Positions 35,399 to 45,122 of a DNA stretch of 54,199 nt are shown here, one piece after another. The position numbers and the translations under genes were made by a program. The stretch covers positions 1 through 54,199 of the forward strand of contig CACPEJ010000005.1 in the NCBI GenBank assembly GCA_902632935.1, written 5' to 3'. The notes under the pieces are model-generated. The model saw only the letters and a list, made by a program, of their open reading frames with translations, did no database searches and was not told the origin of the DNA. Position 1 is the stretch's first letter. Every line of letters begins with the position of its first letter. Origin of the DNA: an uncultured Pelagibacteraceae bacterium. Lineage in GTDB: Bacteria; Pseudomonadota; Alphaproteobacteria; Pelagibacterales; Pelagibacteraceae.

Positions 35399-36477
35399 TT
35401 TTTTGACCTTTTTTTTGCTAGTTTAATAAATTCTTTTATTTGATTCTCTGAAAATTTTTTCATTTGTTTTAAATTTTTGCTGTTATAGTAATTCTTATAC
35501 CATTCCATAGTCATCTTTATGTTTTCATTAAAGGAAAGAACACTAGACCATTTTAAAACTTTTTTAGCCTTACCACAATTAAGTTTTAATAAGTTTGACT
35601 CTTTAAATTTTTTTTTTTTATTATTAACAATCCACTGAATTGCCGGCCAAGTTTTTTTAGTTTCTTTTAAGAGTGATATAACAGAATAATTTTGATTTAA
35701 GTTTGGCCCAAAGTTAAATGCTTCCCCATGAATTTTTTTTTTTGACTTTAAATTTATTACTAAACTCATATAACCTGAGATTGCCTCAAATACATGCTGC
35801 CAAGGCCTAGTAGAATAAGGATTTCTGATTTTTACAGTTTTTTTATTGGAACAAGCTTTAATACAATCAGGTACCAATCTGTCTTCAGACCAGTCACCTC
35901 CTCCAATTACATTTCCAGCCCTTGCAATTGCTATAAATTTATTGTTATTTTTTTTCATGTAAAAAGAGTGGATATATGATTGTATAATTAGTTCTGCTGA
36001 GGCTTTGGATGCGCTATAAGGATCTGTCCCTCCTAAAATATCTTTCTCGTTATAACCTCTTTTAATTTCTAAATTTTTGTAAGATTTATCACTAGTTATA
36101 ATCACAGAATAACATTTTTTTTTTATAAATCTTATTGCCTCTAATATATTTAATGTACCTATTGCATTTGTAGTAAAAGTTTCTTTTGGATCTTGATACG
36201 ATTTTTTAACTATAGCTTGAGCAGCTAAATGGAAGACTATATTTGGTTGATATTTTTTAAAAATTTTTATTAATTTATCTAAATTTCTAATATCTTGCCT
36301 AATATCTGTTATTTTTTTTTCTAATTGTAAAATCTTGAATAAAGAAGGTCTTGAGGGTAAGTCACGAGAAATACCAATTACTTTTGCTCCAAAGAGTGTC
36401 AACCATAATGTTAACCATGAACCTTTAAAACCAGTATGACCAGTGACAATAATTACTTTTTTTTTAAAAAAATTCAT
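35395..36477 (-). CDS. rfbG: CDP-glucose 4,6-dehydratase
   Basis: RfbG turns CDP-glucose into CDP-4-keto-6-deoxyglucose. The 360-residue extended SDR has the RfbG-type start VTGHTGFKGSWL (11-22), FHLAAQAIVKKSY near 82, TSDKSY near 128, catalytic Tyr154/Lys158 in DPYSASK, and RAGNVIGGGDWSEDRLVPD near 190. A 12-base A tract (35608-35619) lies in a lysine run near the C-terminus. The downstream order rfbG-rfbF-SDR defines a CDP-sugar module. Confidence 0.93.
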   Translation of the reverse strand: MNFFKKKVIIVTGHTGFKGSWLTLWLTLFGAKVIGISRDLPSRPSLFKILQLEKKITDIRQDIRNLDKLIKIFKKYQPNIVFHLAAQAIVKKSYQDPKETFTTNAIGTLNILEAIRFIKKKCYSVIITSDKSYKNLEIKRGYNEKDILGGTDPYSASKASAELIIQSYIHSFYMKKNNNKFIAIARAGNVIGGGDWSEDRLVPDCIKACSNKKTVKIRNPYSTRPWQHVFEAISGYMSLVINLKSKKKIHGEAFNFGPNLNQNYSVISLLKETKKTWPAIQWIVNNKKKKFKESNLLKLNCGKAKKVLKWSSVLSFNENIKMTMEWYKNYYNSKNLKQMKKFSENQIKEFIKLAKKRSKK

Positions 36478-36491
36478 ATCTTCTTATTACT

Positions 36492-37601
36492 TTAATCTAA
36501 ATTTTTAAGTTTTGTTCCAATTTTCAATAATATTTGACCGATTTTGTTTAATATTTTTATACCATAGAAAAGTTTAAGAATTTTTTTTATAATTCTTTTT
36601 ATAAAGATAAATTTTGGACTATAGTCAATATACGAACCGTAAAATTCCTTACCAATTTTTTTAATATTCTCCAACTCTTTTAATATATCTCCCTCATTTT
36701 TTTCAAAAGTTCTTTTTGTAAGTAAAAAATGTATCCATCTTTGGTTAAAGCTGGGTTTTGATATTAAAACTTTCCAATTATTGTCGTAGGGATATTCTGA
36801 AATTCTGATAGGATATCCAACACTAGTCTTTTCGTATCTATTTATATTGAGAAAATAAGTGCTATCATGAGAGTATTCATGAATAAAATCAAAATATTTT
36901 TTTATTACATCAAAATTCATTTCCATCATTGATCTTGTATTAATAAAAAAATCAAATTTTATTTTTTTATCTATTTTACAATTTGGAGGTAAAATTATTA
37001 TATCGTTTGCAATAAAATTGTCATAACTTAAGAAATTAGTTTTTTGATATTCACTAAAAAGAAAAAAATTTTTGTTTGGAAAGAATTCTTTTAAATAATA
37101 TGCAGACAATAAATTTGCTTCTGGTAAATCAATTAAAAAAATTTTGTTATTATAGTTTTTTAAAAATAATTCGGAAAAACTACCAAAACCTCCACCAATT
37201 TCACATATATTAGAAACTTTATCCTTTTTTAAGACCTCTTTCTCTATTATCCAAAACCAATAAATATGAATTAATTTATTGTAATCTAAATAAGTATTTT
37301 TATACTCTATTATGCTATCGCAATTACCAACATTTTTTTTTGGTAAATTATTTATCAAATAATTTTCTGATGTTTCTCTGACTATGTCCGCAAAAATACT
37401 AAAAGAAAAATTTTTTTGTTTATCATCTAAACCTTCACTCAATTTACCGCTAGCCCTAAAATTTTTTAAATTTTCTAAATTGTATTTCCTGAAATCATAT
37501 CTTAACCAATGTCTACTTTTTTGACCCCTGTTTTCAATATTGTTATAAAAACTTTCGCTAGCATCCTCATATACTTTTATAAGATCTAGATCTTCTAACA
37601 T
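36492..37601 (-). CDS. Putative sugar O-methyltransferase
   Basis: This 369-residue protein has a SAM-binding motif, CEIGGGFGSFSELFL near residue 138, in the middle of the chain, and an N-terminal region with SRHWLRYDFRKYN and SEGLDDKQ. That layout fits the putative sugar O-methyltransferase family (NanM-type) seen in surface-glycan loci. A basic C-terminal tail may contact the membrane. The modified sugar is unknown. It lies 14 bp before rfbG and 34 bp after the next gene upstream. Confidence 0.65.
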   Translation of the reverse strand: MLEDLDLIKVYEDASESFYNNIENRGQKSRHWLRYDFRKYNLENLKNFRASGKLSEGLDDKQKNFSFSIFADIVRETSENYLINNLPKKNVGNCDSIIEYKNTYLDYNKLIHIYWFWIIEKEVLKKDKVSNICEIGGGFGSFSELFLKNYNNKIFLIDLPEANLLSAYYLKEFFPNKNFFLFSEYQKTNFLSYDNFIANDIIILPPNCKIDKKIKFDFFINTRSMMEMNFDVIKKYFDFIHEYSHDSTYFLNINRYEKTSVGYPIRISEYPYDNNWKVLISKPSFNQRWIHFLLTKRTFEKNEGDILKELENIKKIGKEFYGSYIDYSPKFIFIKRIIKKILKLFYGIKILNKIGQILLKIGTKLKNLD

Positions 37602-37635
37602 AAATTATTAACACTTTTAAAATTCATTTATAATC

Positions 37636-39072
37636 TTATTCTTTAACTAATTTAGTAAGCTCCTGATGATTAAATTTTGTAAAATAATTTTTTGAGGATT
37701 TTTTAATTTTTTTTAAAATTCTTAATTTGTCTATAGGACTTTTTGAAATAAAATTTTTTAAATCCTCTACATTCTCAATATAGCGACTTTTTCTGCTTAT
37801 TTGAAACATTGGATCAATATTTAAATTTTTATGGAAATTTAAGTAAATTGGCATAACTCCACTTTGCATAGCAGTTATAGCAGAAGTACTTCCTCTGTGT
37901 AAGCATATCGATGATCTTTTTAAATCATAAGATAGGTCTTTCCTTGACAGTTTAATGTTATTTAATTTTTTATAATTTATCTTTTTGATTAAATATTCAT
38001 TAATCTTATTTAAATCTGTAAGAGGATGAAACCTAATAATAAAATTGATATGAGGAATTTCGTGAGCACATTTTATAGCAAAATCAGACAATATTTCACA
38101 TTCACTATCCATGCCCTCCGGTAAGATTAAACAATTTTTTTTATTCAAGTTTTTTTTTTTATTCTTTGAAAATCGTGATGAGCCAATTATCGAAATATCA
38201 AAAAATTTCTTCTTTAAAATTTTATAATTCATAATTCCTGATGTTAAAATTATGTTTGGAAGATAAATTTTTGGAATATTTAAGAATATTGAATTTTGAT
38301 ATTTAAATAATATTGCGAACTGATATCCAAAAATTTTTGAATTTTCACAATTTTTTTTTATGATTTGGCATAAAAATCTTTCCCAAGGAAAACCTTCAAA
38401 AGTGAAAAAAACTTTTTTAATATTTAAACCAAATATAATATCTTCAAGATTTTTTTTGATAATCAAGTTTTTAAACGTTCCTGGATTTATAAATTCTATT
38501 GATATTATCTTAAGTAAATAAGATTCTCTCTTATTCTTTATTAAACTTGTTAAAAAATATTTCATAAATAAAAAATATAAATTAATTAAAATATATATAG
38601 AATGCCTAAAGCTTGTATATTTTTGTAAAATAATTTTATCTTTTTTATACAAACCATTTCTAAATTTTTTTGAATGATTTATCAAAATTTTAAAATTATT
38701 TTTTTTTTTAAAATTCATATTCTTTTCAAATTCGTCAAAATAAAAATCTCTATTATTAATGTGACTTGTTTTATTTGAGGAAAAAAAATGGGAAACAACT
38801 AAAAAATTTATGTTTTTTTTAATATTAATTCTTTTTGATTTATAAAAAAATAAAGAACTAAATAAATAATAAAAATTTATAATAGAATATTTTAAAAATA
38901 AAGATAAGAATTTTTTCAAATTGTAATTTTTAAAAACTTCTAAATAATTTGGATGACCTTTGACAATATTCAAAGATTCATTAGCTAAAATAAACTCTGG
39001 TTTATTCTCTTGAAAAAGTCTTTTTTGAAGTGAATTTAAATCTTTGATGAGGTTAAAGTCTAAATTCATCAT
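37636..39072 (-). CDS. Predicted GT-B-type surface carbohydrate transferase (unrecognised)
   Basis: I do not recognise a named family for this 478-residue protein. The C-terminal half has GT-B-like features: LPEGMDSECEILSDFAI, IIRFHPLTDLNK near residue 345, and HRGSTSAITAMQSGVMPIYL near 400. The FHP and RGSTSA blocks resemble capsule-polysaccharide and CDP-glycerol transferase-type enzymes. The N-terminal half is lysine-rich with hydrophobic stretches. It overlaps the HAD gene by 4 bp. A transferase that adds a nonulosonic acid or phosphopolyol is possible. Confidence 0.5.
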   Translation of the reverse strand: MMNLDFNLIKDLNSLQKRLFQENKPEFILANESLNIVKGHPNYLEVFKNYNLKKFLSLFLKYSIINFYYLFSSLFFYKSKRINIKKNINFLVVSHFFSSNKTSHINNRDFYFDEFEKNMNFKKKNNFKILINHSKKFRNGLYKKDKIILQKYTSFRHSIYILINLYFLFMKYFLTSLIKNKRESYLLKIISIEFINPGTFKNLIIKKNLEDIIFGLNIKKVFFTFEGFPWERFLCQIIKKNCENSKIFGYQFAILFKYQNSIFLNIPKIYLPNIILTSGIMNYKILKKKFFDISIIGSSRFSKNKKKNLNKKNCLILPEGMDSECEILSDFAIKCAHEIPHINFIIRFHPLTDLNKINEYLIKKINYKKLNNIKLSRKDLSYDLKRSSICLHRGSTSAITAMQSGVMPIYLNFHKNLNIDPMFQISRKSRYIENVEDLKNFISKSPIDKLRILKKIKKSSKNYFTKFNHQELTKLVKE

Positions 39073-39695
39073 AAAATCTTTTGGATATCTGAAAATTTAT
39101 TTATTTTATATTTATAATTTTTAATACCAATTTTGTATCCGTATTTAGCAAATAAAAAATCAACCTTTGCCGCTCTACACATTACAAGATCATAAATTGA
39201 GTCACCAATATATATACATTCATTTCTCTTTAATTTTTTATCTTTAATAATTTTTTTAATTAAATCAGAACTTGGTTTTCCTTTGTAATTTTTTTGAGGA
39301 CATTGGATTACATCAAATTTTATATTTAACTTTTTTAAAATAATATCTGTTCGAACTTTATCTTTGGAGGTTAAAATGCCCAAAAAATATTTTTTCTTTT
39401 TTAAATATTTTAAAGTGCTCAATACATTAGGATAAAACTTTACTTTATTTAAATTTTGAAAAGATTTAGTGGTATATTGTTTTTCTATTAAGCTAAACTT
39501 ACTTTTTTTAATTTTTAAAGATTTAAGTATATCTTTGAAAGGTATACCAATATGCTTATAATACTCATTAAAAGAAATATTCAAATCAAATTTTTTGTTT
39601 ACCGAATTCCATGAAACAAGCATATTTTTTAGAGAGTCTAATAAAACGCCATCTAGATCAAATATAATATTCTTTTTAGAACTTAATTTTTGCAT
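39069..39695 (-). CDS. HAD-family phosphatase
   Basis: This 208-residue HAD hydrolase has motif I IIFDLDGVLLDSL (catalytic Asp near residue 13), motif II LTSKDK near 109, the motif III lysine near GKPSSDL, and motif IV IYIGDSIYDLVM near 162. It overlaps the KdsB-like cytidylyltransferase gene by 20 bp. Such a pair suggests removal of the phosphate from a sugar-acid phosphate before CMP activation, as KdsC or NeuB-9-phosphate pathways need, but a phosphoglycolate-type role cannot be excluded. Confidence 0.8.
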   Translation of the reverse strand: MQKLSSKKNIIFDLDGVLLDSLKNMLVSWNSVNKKFDLNISFNEYYKHIGIPFKDILKSLKIKKSKFSLIEKQYTTKSFQNLNKVKFYPNVLSTLKYLKKKKYFLGILTSKDKVRTDIILKKLNIKFDVIQCPQKNYKGKPSSDLIKKIIKDKKLKRNECIYIGDSIYDLVMCRAAKVDFLFAKYGYKIGIKNYKYKINKFSDIQKIL

Positions 39696-40443
39696 AATAT
39701 CTTCTATACAGTTTGTCTTTTTTTAAATATTTTTTTGCTTTTATGAAATCCTCAGATGTATTTATTGAAAAAGAACTTGTCTTAATGGGCAAAGTTCCAA
39801 CTGAAAGATTATTTTCTAGTGCTCTCATTAACTCGATACCTTCAATTTTTTCTAATTCACTCTCGGGGTATTTTGAAAATTTTTTTAAAGCCTCTGGTTT
39901 AAAAGATATAGTATCTAAGTGATGAAAAAATTTTTCCCCTTTAAAACGAAAAGAAAATGGCACTTTAGCTCTACTCAAGTAAAGAACTTTACTATCTTTG
40001 TTAAAAACCATTTTCACTATATTCTTGCCGCCCGATGAGTTCGAAATTTTATGTGGGACGACGATATCAAATCGCATGTTTTTAAGATGGAATTTTATTA
40101 ATTTTTCTACATTTTTTGGGTCTAGCACTGCTTCATCTGAATGAATATCGACAAATAAATCGGCTTTTTTAATTTTTTTTGAGACTTCTGCGATTCTTTC
40201 GGTGCCATTCTTGTGTTTTAATGATGTCATAACAGACTTTATCCCAAACTTTTCAACTAATTTTTTGATTATAACGCTGTCTGTACAGACAATAATTTTT
40301 TCAATATTTTTTATCATTTTTGTCCTCAAAATTGTGTGGGCTATTAATGGAATGCCGTTAAGTTTTTTTAACAGTTTTTTTTTTATTCTAGTGGATGAAA
40401 ATCTTGCAGGAAGTAAAATTATTATTTTTTTATTTAATTTCAT
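39676..40443 (-). CDS. KdsB-like CMP-sugar (ulosonate) cytidylyltransferase
   Basis: This 255-residue nucleotidyltransferase is related to CMP-Kdo synthase. Shared marks are LPARFSSTRIKKKLL (11-25), CTDS (53-56), and HKNGTERIAE (77-86), and the later SRAKVPF. One motif differs: the highly conserved QGDEP of KdsB is HSDEA here (101-105). The housekeeping kdsB should lie elsewhere, so this could activate another 8- or 9-carbon acid. With the HAD gene it forms a two-gene unit. Substrate unproven. Confidence 0.75.
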   Translation of the reverse strand: MKLNKKIIILLPARFSSTRIKKKLLKKLNGIPLIAHTILRTKMIKNIEKIIVCTDSVIIKKLVEKFGIKSVMTSLKHKNGTERIAEVSKKIKKADLFVDIHSDEAVLDPKNVEKLIKFHLKNMRFDIVVPHKISNSSGGKNIVKMVFNKDSKVLYLSRAKVPFSFRFKGEKFFHHLDTISFKPEALKKFSKYPESELEKIEGIELMRALENNLSVGTLPIKTSSFSINTSEDFIKAKKYLKKDKLYRRYYAKIKF

Positions 40444-40458
40444 TTTATTAATTTTGAT

Positions 40459-42180
40459 TTAAATAGAATCATTTTTTATTTTATCTAAATTGATTATTTG
40501 ATCACAAATTTTAAGGGTGTTTTTATTGTGTGATACTATTATAATAGTTATTTCATTTTTCAACTCAATTATCTTTTTTAAAATTTTCTCCTCGGTCATC
40601 TCGTCTAAACCCGTGGTGGCCTCATCTAAAATCAAAATTGAGGGATTTCTATAAAGTTCCCTTGCTATCGCAATTCTCTGGGTCTGACCTCCTGAAATCC
40701 ATGAACCTTTTTCACCAATCTTAGTATTCAGTCCATTATCTAAATTTTTAACAAATTGCTCTAAATGAGTTGATTTAATTACTTTATTTAATTGTTCGAT
40801 ATTAATTTTTTCTTGATTAATTCCAAAGGCAATATTTTCTTTCAATGTGCTATCCAATAAAAAAATATTTTGTGATACATAACCAATATTAGATTGCCAC
40901 TTAAAAATAAAATTTTTAATATCAATATTGTTAATTTTTATACATCCTTTATCGGGTTTTAAAAATCCAAGTAATAAATTAACTAGTGTTGATTTGCCTG
41001 ATCCACTGTCACCGATAATACCTGTCACAGATTTATTTTTGATATTTAAATTTAAATCTTTAAAAATACTTTTTTTCCCAAAACCAAAACTCAATTTATC
41101 AAGAACTATATCATTATTGAAGTTTATGTTATCATTAATTATATTTTCTCTTTTTTCATTATATCTTTCAGTATCATTAAATTCTTTATACAATAAATCT
41201 AAAGATGGTTTTAAGCTTTGAATAGTTTGCAAATATCCACTTAACTTTACAACTCCAGGTAATATTCTAAAACCTGCTGCAAGATAGACTGCAAGCAAAG
41301 GAATAATTTTTTGAAAATCATTATTGTTACTCATATTTGTAAAAATTATTAAAAATAAAATAAAAACAAATACAACCTCTATTAAATATCTTGGAATTTC
41401 ATTTATTGTATTTGATTTGTACGCAGCTATCGTAAAATCATTTATATCTTTACCAAATAATTTTTCAAAAAAATTCTCTGATTTTTTTAATTTAATATCT
41501 TTGATTGAACCAAATATTTCTTGCAAGACTTTTAATAATCTACCTGTAGATATCTGTCTAATTTGACCAAAATTATAAATTATTTTTTTCGTAAAGATAA
41601 AGTAAATTGAAGCAAAAAATAAGAAAGATATTATTAAAATTAATGATGACTTAAAATCAATTATAAGTATTAAAACCCCAATTGAAAAAAATATAAAAAT
41701 TTCTGTAAAAGCTTTCAAATAACAAAAAACTGTTGCTCCGATATTTTTAGTTTCAATCAAAACATTTCTTGTTAGATCAGACGACTTATGATTTAAAAAA
41801 AAATAATAGTTATTATTGAAATATTTTTGAAGAAGACTTTGACTTATTGATTTATAAATATTTTGTGAAAACTTATTTGTCCAATATGAAAAAAATATAA
41901 GAAATATTGACTTAATTATTACAATTGTCAAAAATACAAATAATATAGAATAAATATCAACAGATTTTGCAAATAATTTTGATAAAGCTTGAAAGAAATC
42001 ATTCAAAAATTTAAAAGATGATTGTCCATTTATGAAAATTTCTGCTATTGGAATTAATGCAGAAATACTCACTAATTCAAGTACAGAAGATATCGTTAAA
42101 AATAAAATAAATATAAAAAATCTATAATTAATTTTTTTTGGAACAATCTTCGTAATTTTAATAAAATCATTAATTAGCAC
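40459..42180 (-). CDS. ABC transporter, MsbA/PglK-like glycolipid flippase
   Basis: This 573-residue half-transporter has a fused membrane domain (about six helices within residues 20-315) and an ATPase domain. The latter has Walker A GDSGSGKST (390-398), the signature ISGGQ (495-499), Walker B ILILDE (515-520) and the switch histidine in SHNK near 556. The type matches PglK-like flippases that move lipid-linked glycans across the inner membrane. It is the only exporter of the island in this window, so it likely serves the glycan made by the flanking genes. Overlaps the next gene upstream by 11 bp. Confidence 0.88.
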   Translation of the reverse strand: MLINDFIKITKIVPKKINYRFFIFILFLTISSVLELVSISALIPIAEIFINGQSSFKFLNDFFQALSKLFAKSVDIYSILFVFLTIVIIKSIFLIFFSYWTNKFSQNIYKSISQSLLQKYFNNNYYFFLNHKSSDLTRNVLIETKNIGATVFCYLKAFTEIFIFFSIGVLILIIDFKSSLILIISFLFFASIYFIFTKKIIYNFGQIRQISTGRLLKVLQEIFGSIKDIKLKKSENFFEKLFGKDINDFTIAAYKSNTINEIPRYLIEVVFVFILFLIIFTNMSNNNDFQKIIPLLAVYLAAGFRILPGVVKLSGYLQTIQSLKPSLDLLYKEFNDTERYNEKRENIINDNINFNNDIVLDKLSFGFGKKSIFKDLNLNIKNKSVTGIIGDSGSGKSTLVNLLLGFLKPDKGCIKINNIDIKNFIFKWQSNIGYVSQNIFLLDSTLKENIAFGINQEKINIEQLNKVIKSTHLEQFVKNLDNGLNTKIGEKGSWISGGQTQRIAIARELYRNPSILILDEATTGLDEMTEEKILKKIIELKNEITIIIVSHNKNTLKICDQIINLDKIKNDSI

Positions 42181-43300
42181 GAACTAATTCCTTTTTTTCT
42201 GAATTAATATATGATTTTAAAATATTATTATTTTCATCAAATGGTATCTGTTTATCCAATTTAATATTATTTGAGGTAAAAGTTTTAAAATCTTGCTCTA
42301 TTGTAGAATTTATCAAGTCATTTAAATTATCATAATTCAGATCGGTTTTTAAAACACATGACCATTTCATTTTTTCGTTATCTAATTGATAATTCGGTTG
42401 AACAAGACAAAATTTTTTTCTCCGTGCTACTCCTTCAAATATTAATGTGCTATCATTAGGAAATAAAAGAAGGCGAAATTTATCGATTATAGAATAATTA
42501 TTAAAACCATTATTAAATATACAATAATCTTCTTTTATCTGATTAAATTTAATGTATTCACTTACTTTGGTAAGAGGTTTTAATAAAATTTTAAAATTCA
42601 AATTTTGTTTTTGGGAAATTAAAATTAATAATTTTACCAATTTTTTTTCATATTCTATATCAATTTCGTAATTTTTTTTATCATTCACATTTATAAATTT
42701 ATTTGAAAAACCTGAAATCAATAAAATATCCTTATTTTTCTCTAATTTTAGTAAAGGAGAACAATTATTTTTAAAAGAGCCAATAGTAACAAATTTGGTA
42801 TTTAGAAAATTTTTTAGAATTTTTTTTGAAAAATCATCAAAACAAAAAAAATAATCGATAATTAATTTTTTTTCATTATTAAAAACTTTGTTAAATAAAT
42901 TTTTTAAATGAAGTTCAAAAATTGGGCTTCTTTGAATAATAGCAAACCTAGTGTTCAAATTTATTATTTTTTTTAATCTATAAAATTTTAAATCATTATG
43001 ATTTGATGTGATAATCCAATCAGGCCTGCATAAAACACAATATGTTTTTAAATAATTTAGGAAAATGAAGTCTTTGCTCAAAGTTTTTAATTTAAAAAGA
43101 CTTTTTATAAGAACATAAAGGTTAATTTCTTCTAACCTAGTATACAATATATCTATGTTAAACTCCTTAAAGTTTTGTTTAAATTGTTTGTTAAAAAGAA
43201 AGCCTTGATCGTATAATAAAATTTGTTTTTTTGCGGGTTTTTTAAACTTGTAGCGACACTTCAATAATAAATTAAGATAATAAAAAAAATTTTTAATCAT
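42170..43300 (-). CDS. Surface carbohydrate biosynthesis-like protein (family uncertain)
   Basis: This 376-residue protein without clear membrane helices resembles, by recall, the surface-carbohydrate biosynthesis family found in leptospiral and SAR11 polysaccharide loci. It shows LLYDQGFLF near residue 28, then FAIIQRSPIFELHLK, YFFCFDDFSKKIL, and LLFPNDSTLIFEGVARRKKFCLV near residue 282, a GT-B-like closing block in which an acidic residue and small residues would bind the donor. It overlaps the carbamoyltransferase by 8 bp and the flippase by 11 bp. Function not established. Confidence 0.5.
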   Translation of the reverse strand: MIKNFFYYLNLLLKCRYKFKKPAKKQILLYDQGFLFNKQFKQNFKEFNIDILYTRLEEINLYVLIKSLFKLKTLSKDFIFLNYLKTYCVLCRPDWIITSNHNDLKFYRLKKIINLNTRFAIIQRSPIFELHLKNLFNKVFNNEKKLIIDYFFCFDDFSKKILKNFLNTKFVTIGSFKNNCSPLLKLEKNKDILLISGFSNKFINVNDKKNYEIDIEYEKKLVKLLILISQKQNLNFKILLKPLTKVSEYIKFNQIKEDYCIFNNGFNNYSIIDKFRLLLFPNDSTLIFEGVARRKKFCLVQPNYQLDNEKMKWSCVLKTDLNYDNLNDLINSTIEQDFKTFTSNNIKLDKQIPFDENNNILKSYINSEKKELVRAN

Positions 43301-45122
43301 TTTTTTCTATAATATGATCCTCTAACCAAAGACTTTGTAATTCAGAACTTTTAAAAACTCCTTTAGCATCTTTTACGGAATTCACTATGGGATAGCCATG
43401 CAAGTTAAATGAGGTATTTAATAAAGCTGGAACACCAGTTTTCTTAAAAAAAAGATATATTAACTCCCATAATTCTGGGTTTTGATGATACTCTAAAATT
43501 TGTGCTCTTGCTGTCTTATCAGACTTATGAATTGCTGCTGGAATATTTCTTTTTCCAAAAGGCGTTGTTTCAAAAGCAAATGTCATAAATGGTGATTTGA
43601 TTTTTTTTGGATTTTTAATTAAGAGATTTTGATACTTATCTAAAATAATAGGTGCAAAAGGCATCCAAAAATCTCTTTGCTTAATTGCTTCATTTATTTT
43701 TTTTACTGTCTCTTCATCTCTTGGATCGGCAAGTATGCTCCTATTCCCAAGTGCTCTTTGACCCATTTCAGCTCTTCCTCTACATACAGCAATTATTTTG
43801 TTTTTCATCAATGAGTTAAGGATATCTCTTTTGGATTGTATTTTTTTAATTTTGCAATTTTTAAAGATTTTTAAGTCATGTCTAAGATAATTTGAATTGT
43901 CGCCAAGATACATATTTTCTAAAGGTGAAGTGCTAAGTTGATTAAGTGATGCATAATGATAACAAGCACCAATTGGTAGTGTATCATCTGTTCCAGAACC
44001 ACAAATAAATATCTTCTTAATTTTACTAATTTTGGAAATAACCATATTGGCTTTAACATTCATAGAAGTTCCACCTGAATAAACCACTGAATTTACTTTA
44101 TATTTTTTCAAAATAAACTTGAACCATTTATCCAAAAGTTCCTCTGTAAATTTTTGCAAGCCAGATGCTATGTGATCAAATCTATAGTCGGATAAGTTTT
44201 TTTCCAAAAAATAAAATATATTTTTAATTTTTTTGTTAAAAATAAATTTACCATTTTCAAATTTTTGCATCAGGCTAAAAATTTTTTTTACTTCATCTGT
44301 TTTTGGTCCATTATAGTATGGAGCTAAGCCCATTACTTTATATTCATGAGAGTCACCAAGCATTCTTAGAAAAATAGTTGTAAATCTATAAATTCTTCCA
44401 AGCTGGAAATCTTTATGAGAGTATTTTTTTATTCTGGTTATTCTATTTAATTTTTTTGAATATAAAGATATACTTCCACTTAAAGAGTCTCCCCACGCAT
44501 CTGCAGTAACCACTAATGTTTTTTTATCTCGTATTGGACTTGCAAATAATGCATAAGCAGCATGGCAAGTATGATGGTCAATATGAATAATTTTTTTAGA
44601 ATCTATTTTAAGAAAATCACTAATTACTTTTTTATAAAAAATAGAAACTTTATTAACATCTTTTGGTGATTGAAAGGGTTTTTTATTATCTTTTTTAAAT
44701 TTATCAAACTTGTATTTTGATGTTAGAATTTCAAAAACTGAGGCATGCTTTGTTTTGAATGGAAATTTATTTTTTTCAATTTTTTTTCTCATGACATACT
44801 CAAATGAAATATTTTTATTGTGTAATAATTTTGGTTCCCAATACTCTTTCATTAATTTGATTTGATCTTCTACACTCAATTTTGAGTATAAATTGAAGAG
44901 AGGAGCATAGAGTGAGAGTTCAAAACCACTTATCAGCACTTTATCAATTTTTTCAGGACTAATTTTTGAAATTTTTAGTCCATTCAAGATTGATTTTTTT
45001 GGAAAGGATGAGTCAGCTTTTATTCTCGAAAATCTCTCCTCACTTGAACTATAAATTATCTTCCCATTTTTCATTATAGCACAACCGGAGCATTTCTCTA
45101 AAGTTACAGATAATAATATCAT
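43293..45122 (-). CDS. O-carbamoyltransferase (NodU/CmcH family)
   Basis: This 609-residue enzyme is predicted to move a carbamoyl group from carbamoyl phosphate, via a carbamoyl-adenylate, to a hydroxyl of a sugar. The N-terminal Kae1-like domain has HHTCHAAY (183-190), GDSLSG (211-216), EYKVMGLAPY (260-269) and YSGGTSMN (348-355). The C-terminal domain has GRAEMGQRALGNRSIL (449-464) and DFWMPFAP (484-491). All metal- and nucleotide-binding blocks are intact. It overlaps both neighbours, which ties it to the nonulosonic-acid cluster. A carbamoylated surface sugar is the likely result. Confidence 0.9.
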   Translation of the reverse strand: MILLSVTLEKCSGCAIMKNGKIIYSSSEERFSRIKADSSFPKKSILNGLKISKISPEKIDKVLISGFELSLYAPLFNLYSKLSVEDQIKLMKEYWEPKLLHNKNISFEYVMRKKIEKNKFPFKTKHASVFEILTSKYKFDKFKKDNKKPFQSPKDVNKVSIFYKKVISDFLKIDSKKIIHIDHHTCHAAYALFASPIRDKKTLVVTADAWGDSLSGSISLYSKKLNRITRIKKYSHKDFQLGRIYRFTTIFLRMLGDSHEYKVMGLAPYYNGPKTDEVKKIFSLMQKFENGKFIFNKKIKNIFYFLEKNLSDYRFDHIASGLQKFTEELLDKWFKFILKKYKVNSVVYSGGTSMNVKANMVISKISKIKKIFICGSGTDDTLPIGACYHYASLNQLSTSPLENMYLGDNSNYLRHDLKIFKNCKIKKIQSKRDILNSLMKNKIIAVCRGRAEMGQRALGNRSILADPRDEETVKKINEAIKQRDFWMPFAPIILDKYQNLLIKNPKKIKSPFMTFAFETTPFGKRNIPAAIHKSDKTARAQILEYHQNPELWELIYLFFKKTGVPALLNTSFNLHGYPIVNSVKDAKGVFKSSELQSLWLEDHIIEKND

